25,777 bases of DNA, taken from NCBI GenBank assembly GCA_030639305.1, contig DAOWCY010000099.1:1-25777 (forward strand), in the 5' to 3' direction. The notes beneath the pieces were generated by a model that saw nothing but the letters and a program-made list of their open reading frames with translations, did no database searches and was not told where the DNA came from. Both the position numbers and the translations under genes were made by a program. The stretch is from JAGLQA01 sp023135565 (lineage in GTDB: Bacteria > Acidobacteriota > Aminicenantia > UBA2199). Positions 23,701 through 25,777 of the stretch are shown piece after piece; position 1 is the stretch's first letter, and each line of letters begins with the position of its first letter.

Positions 23701-25287
23701 TCGCGCACCGGCCGGGGGCCTTTGCTGGAAACCCTGGTCACCGGACTGGAATCTTTCTCCGCGAAAGTGGCAATGAAATTCCGGTATTTTGAAGAGAAGA
23801 AGCCTGTTAAAATCAGCAAAAAGATCGTCCCCTTGAAAAAGTTAAAAGCGCCTCGTTTGACAGGCATCGTAGTGGATAAAAAGGGCAGTGCCCGGGAAGC
23901 GGAATACAGCCTGGAATTCAAGGATGAAAAAGAGTTAAGCGACGCGGTGGACATGCTCGGTATCCTGGCGGAAATGCAAAAAGAGAAGATACTCGGCGAT
24001 ACTTTTTCTTATCCCGGTTTATCGACAATACGGTTTATTCTCTGTGCCCCCCCCGGGCTGCGCAGCAGCTTTGTGCTAAACTCCCCACGAAGTGGAATTA
24101 ATAAAAGTTTTTCGGGGGGTCCAGGGGGGCGGCTTTTCAAAAAAGCCCCCCTGGTCGCCGAAGGCCATACCGCCGGAGGCAAGGAAATCGGCAGAGCCGA
24201 ATTAGACAAAGCCCTGAGTAAAGTAATGAGTCCTGAAGATACCGCGGCCATGGCGCAGCGGTTGGGCATCCTGCCGGAAATCGACTTTTACACCGGCGGA
24301 TATTCTTTTCAAGGGCGGCCCGTGCCGGTATTGGAGATCGGCTTAAAATCCAAAGGCAAAATAGAGAGCCGCCGGAAAATCACCACCTACAAACCTACTA
24401 TTTTTATATTGGGCCGTCAACACGCCAATGAAGTTTCTTCCACCAATTATGGTTTTAACATCGCCTACCTGTTGGCTAAAGACCCTGCTTACCGCAAATA
24501 CCTGGAACAACTAAATATCGTCATCGAACCCATGGAGAACCCCGACGGTTCCGCGCTGGCAGTAGAACTGCAAAAACTAACCCCGCACCACATGCTTCAT
24601 GCCGGCAGGTACAGCGCTTTAGGCACGGACATCGGCTACCAGGTGAACAAGCCGAACACCCTGATAACCGAAGCCAAAGTACGCAAGAAATTATACCGAC
24701 GCTGGCAGCCCGATATTTTCTTAAACAACCACGGTTATCCATCCCACGAATGGGTGCAGCAGTTTTCCAATTACACCCCTTATTTATTCAGGGCCTATTG
24801 GGCGCCCCGGGGCTGGTATTATTTCCATGTAGGCTTGAACCGCATCGGCACGCCGCAGCACAAAAAAGCCGGTGAGCGCATCGTAGAAATCATCTCCGAA
24901 AAAATGAAAGGCGACCGGGAAGTATTTGAGACCAACCGCCGCATCTATGACCGTTACCGGCGCTGGGCCGAACGCTGGCAGCCTCACATCCACTATCTCG
25001 AACTCTATGACGGCACCAATATTTATAAGAAGCGCAGGAGGTCCACCGCATCGCGGTTATCCAAACGCCGTAAAATAACGGTTCTCGAAGCTATACCCGA
25101 AGCTATGGACGAAACCGCCCGCGATGAATGGCTGCAATTAGCCATCCGCCAGGGGACGCTTTTCGTAACTTCTTTTTTCGATCTGGCGATAGAGGCGAAA
25201 AAGCCCATCGAACGCATCGAAGAGGAAGTAGGTGGAGTTGTCAACTTACAGGTTATTCGTTATCGCCCCCTGCGGGTCAAAAAATAA
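20737..25287 (+). CDS. Giant exported M14-type zinc carboxypeptidase-like protein with embedded repeats
   Basis: This 1516-residue protein starts with a signal peptide (KSKKK followed by GLILLTLFPILLF). Two related N-terminal units each begin with a Ca-binding-like aspartate loop (DTNNDHIPDD at 52-61; DTDEDGFADK at 353-362), followed by an AARLGFE / CARIGLE helix. The C-terminal peptidase domain has HANE (zinc ligands H1229, E1232), ENPDGS after a hydrophobic strand, and LNNHGYP with the third ligand H1332, as in M14 carboxypeptidases. LELYDGTN and VLEAIPE are candidate sites for the catalytic Glu. Three segments (near residues 565-590, 706-740 and 1123-1145) are translated palindromic repeats that interrupt otherwise conserved-looking protein. 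The substrate is unknown, probably extracellular peptide or cell-wall material. It is monocistronic, and GGAGG precedes the ATG. Confidence 0.8.
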   Translation: MNHTKSKKKNAGLILLTLFPILLFSMGQLPGSAGIAPGMDLAAIFKNRLVIDTNNDHIPDDIAARFLIGSRALSPDIEAAAAIAARLGFESCAMDPALCVSGWNEAKKKKIEWLITFSTISSPARGVRRTRPMRGLPQASGIRVYKQKGIKVIDIFGETPRARRYAALNFFSRFPYTWDITGRETGELWSRVKEDVLGRIPGPDRKKASIRITAVHYLYREPLEKSVKNRLLERSGLSGTTQKKGEVEKVEVELIVPGDIQDIAAAFKNLIDAHKSGIDTQILNFAGVKHTVIHISSLGNKKNGKTVCIPRTTVPQRFLNPAVDPFFFKKKTDIKDVQSDIAGFYTGKGIYKDTDEDGFADKLVSRIIYEGSLPFRVIDLCARIGLEDCAVSLPFIRDAENFDMKTIKNVERPIFIGRGSRFTGYLRKIGRAGIPSLGQDEGVIQFSAGFNPGGAYIISGSGPGGENAALGYAAGTLPFISAGFTRPGAPVWQDLNRRIELFFGRKSDAGIAAYGILQLDRQKKAFAAADLESADVRLFTLRRVENLDSFLTERIQTYRASTNKQKFFGGSRGAILQKSPPGRRRQEKNKLSIKSSGRLTPAEGFSDTYAPQWEVDEFREIFTQKVLPKLQSLAKEQPVKEGVSPTLFIDLRLSEPKEVLEQQAAWIEDMAVAAGFKKKQVEVRAICAYKQGFHWIKDHLIPRLNKSFSGGNFPQNKVENWDRRTASPALGRHFKKAPLALIPSPRGEAEGKTEDLSAIKIRFSPFPLDLESAEKYRPEPVRWLQELYPIDEILEKELNIPLQAIHFEKDDTLEDAVYEITVLGRTGEELFKETFTPFTTVIPFQERFKQWGNVTVCTGGIRVAWQDREVFSTTIDTDPLRLWKHYQGKILPKLTGMIEKLAGGPLKLEEQPFFDRLLVKVWMSEPDYRLGLDEELVSSLESFHEDVYFNTLDYFQGLVKKDPEMDVENPLMAQRWAAPGNILPIIHPSRTGRGPLLETLVTGLESFSAKVAMKFRYFEEKKPVKISKKIVPLKKLKAPRLTGIVVDKKGSAREAEYSLEFKDEKELSDAVDMLGILAEMQKEKILGDTFSYPGLSTIRFILCAPPGLRSSFVLNSPRSGINKSFSGGPGGRLFKKAPLVAEGHTAGGKEIGRAELDKALSKVMSPEDTAAMAQRLGILPEIDFYTGGYSFQGRPVPVLEIGLKSKGKIESRRKITTYKPTIFILGRQHANEVSSTNYGFNIAYLLAKDPAYRKYLEQLNIVIEPMENPDGSALAVELQKLTPHHMLHAGRYSALGTDIGYQVNKPNTLITEAKVRKKLYRRWQPDIFLNNHGYPSHEWVQQFSNYTPYLFRAYWAPRGWYYFHVGLNRIGTPQHKKAGERIVEIISEKMKGDREVFETNRRIYDRYRRWAERWQPHIHYLELYDGTNIYKKRRRSTASRLSKRRKITVLEAIPEAMDETARDEWLQLAIRQGTLFVTSFFDLAIEAKKPIERIEEEVGGVVNLQVIRYRPLRVKK
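21109..21158. repeat. Small G/C palindromic insert inside the peptidase gene
   Basis: A perfect palindrome GGGTGCG / CGCACCC (21113-21119 and 21121-21127) is followed by CTGCCGCAGGCAAG, the same kind of tail found after the larger repeat copies. It encodes an atypical Arg/Pro-rich stretch, SSPARGVRRTRPMRG. Confidence 0.5.
22431..22492 (+). repeat. 62-bp palindromic element, copy 1, in coding sequence
   Basis: Layout: AAAGTTTTTT, then GGGGGGT, left arm CCAGGGGGGC (22448-22457), a 14-base A/T-rich loop, right arm GCCCCCCTGG (22472-22481), then TCGCCGAAGGC. The arms are perfect 10-bp inverted repeats. It differs from copy 3 at five of 62 positions. It is translated as KFFGGSRGAILQKSPPGRRR, a different frame from copies 2 and 3. 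Confidence 0.9.
22853..22954 (+). repeat. Palindromic element, copy 2, enlarged by an internal insert
   Basis: The outer parts match copy 3 (AAAGTTTTTCGGGGGG at the left, CAAAAAAGCCCCCCTGG at the right). The middle is enlarged by 51 bases relative to copy 3. The extra DNA holds a perfect 10-bp-arm palindrome AATTTTCCAC / GTGGAAAATT (22870-22879, 22888-22897) and AGACGCA / TGCGTCT (22903-22909, 22911-22917). The extra length is 17 codons, so the frame is preserved. Confidence 0.8.
22955..22991 (+). repeat. Tail motif after copy 2
   Basis: A CCACGTGG palindrome (22969-22976) is followed by GCCGAAGGCAAG (22980-22991). The second motif is the common tail of the repeat family in this window. Confidence 0.5.
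24050..24100. repeat. Small palindromes preceding copy 3
   Basis: A run of eight C residues, the perfect palindrome GCTGCGCAGC (24057-24066) and CCACGAAGTGG (24085-24095) precede the larger element directly. They encode an unusual Gly/Arg/Ser-rich peptide (APPGLRSSF, SPRSGINKS) and probably belong to the same inserted block. Confidence 0.45.
24104..24165 (+). repeat. 62-bp palindromic element, copy 3, in coding sequence
   Basis: Perfect arms CCAGGGGGGC (24121-24130) and GCCCCCCTGG (24145-24154) enclose a 14-base loop; TCGCCGAAGGC follows, and then CCGCCGGAGGCAAG (24170-24183). It is translated as SFSGGPGGRLFKKAPLVAEG, one codon phase away from copy 1. Confidence 0.9.
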
Positions 25288-25310
25288 GTTTTGAGCCTAT
25301 TTTTCAATAA

Positions 25311-25341
25311 AATTTGTGTAAATCAGTGTAATCCGTGGGCC
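25311..25341. repeat. TGTGTAATCCGTGG-type interspersed repeat
   Basis: TTGTGTAAATCAGTGTAATC followed by CGTGGGC resembles a dispersed intergenic repeat type found in many genomes, and looks like the partner of the CACGAAG-type sequence at 1-65. The recognition is by pattern memory only. It separates the peptidase gene from the two-gene unit that follows. Confidence 0.4.
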
Positions 25342-25374
25342 AAAATTAGAAATCCTGTAACTGGAACCCACAAG

Positions 25375-25403
25375 TTGACATTAGTTCGATATTTCGTTAA
25401 AAT
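25375..25403 (+). promoter_or_regulatory. Consensus-like promoter abutting a start codon (leaderless)
   Basis: TTGACA (25375-25380), 17-bp spacer, TAAAAT (25398-25403), then ACGGCC and the ATG at 25410. A start site about seven bases after the -10 falls on the A of the ATG, so the message should have no leader and no ribosome binding site. Confidence 0.65.
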
Positions 25404-25409
25404 ACGGCC

Positions 25410-25739
25410 ATGGCTACAGTTTCTATAAAAAATACTTACTTAGACATGTTAACCGCAATCGGACGAGTGGACTTAATTGTAGAAGAAGCCGTCAGGAAGT
25501 ATTTAATCGATAAATATGTCGAGAGGTTGGAAAAAGCCAAAAGGAAAATCAGGGAGTTCGCGGAACGTTATAGCTGCGATTATCCGGATTTCAACCTAAG
25601 GCTGTCCGATGAGAGGCGGTTGGCGAAAATCGAGAAAGAGCATCCCACCTGGGAAGCAGATAAGGCTGAATGGGTATACTGGCAGAAAGAGCTTGAAGAA
25701 TGGAAAGCGAAATTAGAAGACATTTTGATGAAATCATAA
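25410..25739 (+). CDS. Small helical protein, probable antitoxin
   Basis: This 109-residue, highly charged, mostly helical protein has the segments VEEAVRKYLIDKYVERLEKA near residues 24-43, a YSCDYPDFNLRLSDE middle, and a Trp/Glu-rich C-terminus (EWVYWQKELEEWKAKLEDI). Not assigned to a named family with certainty; size, helicity and the overlapping downstream frame are typical of an antitoxin in a type II pair. There is no Shine-Dalgarno sequence, and the promoter -10 ends six bases before the ATG, so it is probably translated from a leaderless message. It overlaps the next gene by 40 bases. Confidence 0.65.
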   Translation: MATVSIKNTYLDMLTAIGRVDLIVEEAVRKYLIDKYVERLEKAKRKIREFAERYSCDYPDFNLRLSDERRLAKIEKEHPTWEADKAEWVYWQKELEEWKAKLEDILMKS

Positions 25740-25777
25740 CCGTCGCCAAATCACTCCTGGAGAATATAAAAATTGAA
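25700..25777 (+). CDS. Start of a downstream gene, probable TumE-like toxin (cut by window end)
   Basis: An open frame of 26 codons begins with ATG at 25700 inside the end of the previous gene and remains open to the window edge. It reads MESEIRRHFDEIITVAKSLL and on. An N-terminal 'E-I-x-x-x-F-D-E-I' helix is reminiscent of DUF6516/TumE-type toxins, but too little is visible to be sure. The 40-base overlap suggests translational coupling to the putative antitoxin. Confidence 0.5.
   Translation, partial: MESEIRRHFDEIITVAKSLLENIKIE

Noticed and set aside
22431..24183. CRISPR-like array formed by the repeated element
   Set aside because: Only three copies, irregularly spaced by hundreds of bases inside a coding frame, one of them enlarged; no cas genes.

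Overview
The window looks like a chromosomal segment of a Gram-negative-type bacterium of middling GC content. Exported peptidases, a ribosomal-protein/RNase HII operon, many STAND/AAA ATPases, a Uma2 gene and numerous short palindromic interspersed repeats would suit Acidobacteriota (Aminicenantes-like) or a deltaproteobacterial relative. This assignment is a low-confidence inference, because no rRNA or lineage-specific marker is present. Eight sigma70-type promoter candidates all have exactly 17-bp spacers, so housekeeping transcription looks conventional.

Layout. 1-720 is gene-free and full of short repeats; an orphan strong terminator follows at 722-766. 797-1393 (-) is a short PrmA-like methyltransferase. 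1656-3125 (+) is a Uma2 nuclease-like gene followed by a metal-dependent amidohydrolase. 3389-5215 (+) is a soluble hybrid histidine kinase/response regulator/AraC protein with a possible attenuator in its leader. 5385-7298 (+) is an exported oligoendopeptidase F. 7300-7790 is scar tissue: a DUF1016/YhcG remnant cut off by what looks like an IS21-type terminus. 7791-13878 (-) is a visibly A+T-richer three-gene cassette. 14370-15944 (-) is an AAA ATPase fused to a PD-(D/E)XK nuclease. 16194-20456 (-) is the core operon rplS-rnhB-TPR. 20737-25287 (+) is a giant exported M14-type metallopeptidase gene carrying palindromic repeats inside its reading frame. 25410-end (+) is a two-gene, probably toxin-antitoxin, unit starting from a leaderless promoter.

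The best candidate for an undescribed system is the cassette 13878->7791. It encodes a 1388-residue dual-P-loop STAND-like NTPase with a propeller-like sensor region, a 178-residue protein with an ATPase-like core but no P-loop, and a pentapeptide-like protein ending in a two-helix pore domain with a non-canonical filter. The tight spacing, the A+T-rich composition, the adjacent nuclease genes and the neighbouring scars fit a defence/conflict island in which an NTPase switch gates a membrane channel. That function is inferred, not shown.

The second striking observation is a 62-bp palindromic element present twice, plus once in an enlarged form, inside the 1516-codon peptidase gene. It is read in two different frames without creating a stop, which recalls the protein-embedded palindromic elements of Rickettsia.
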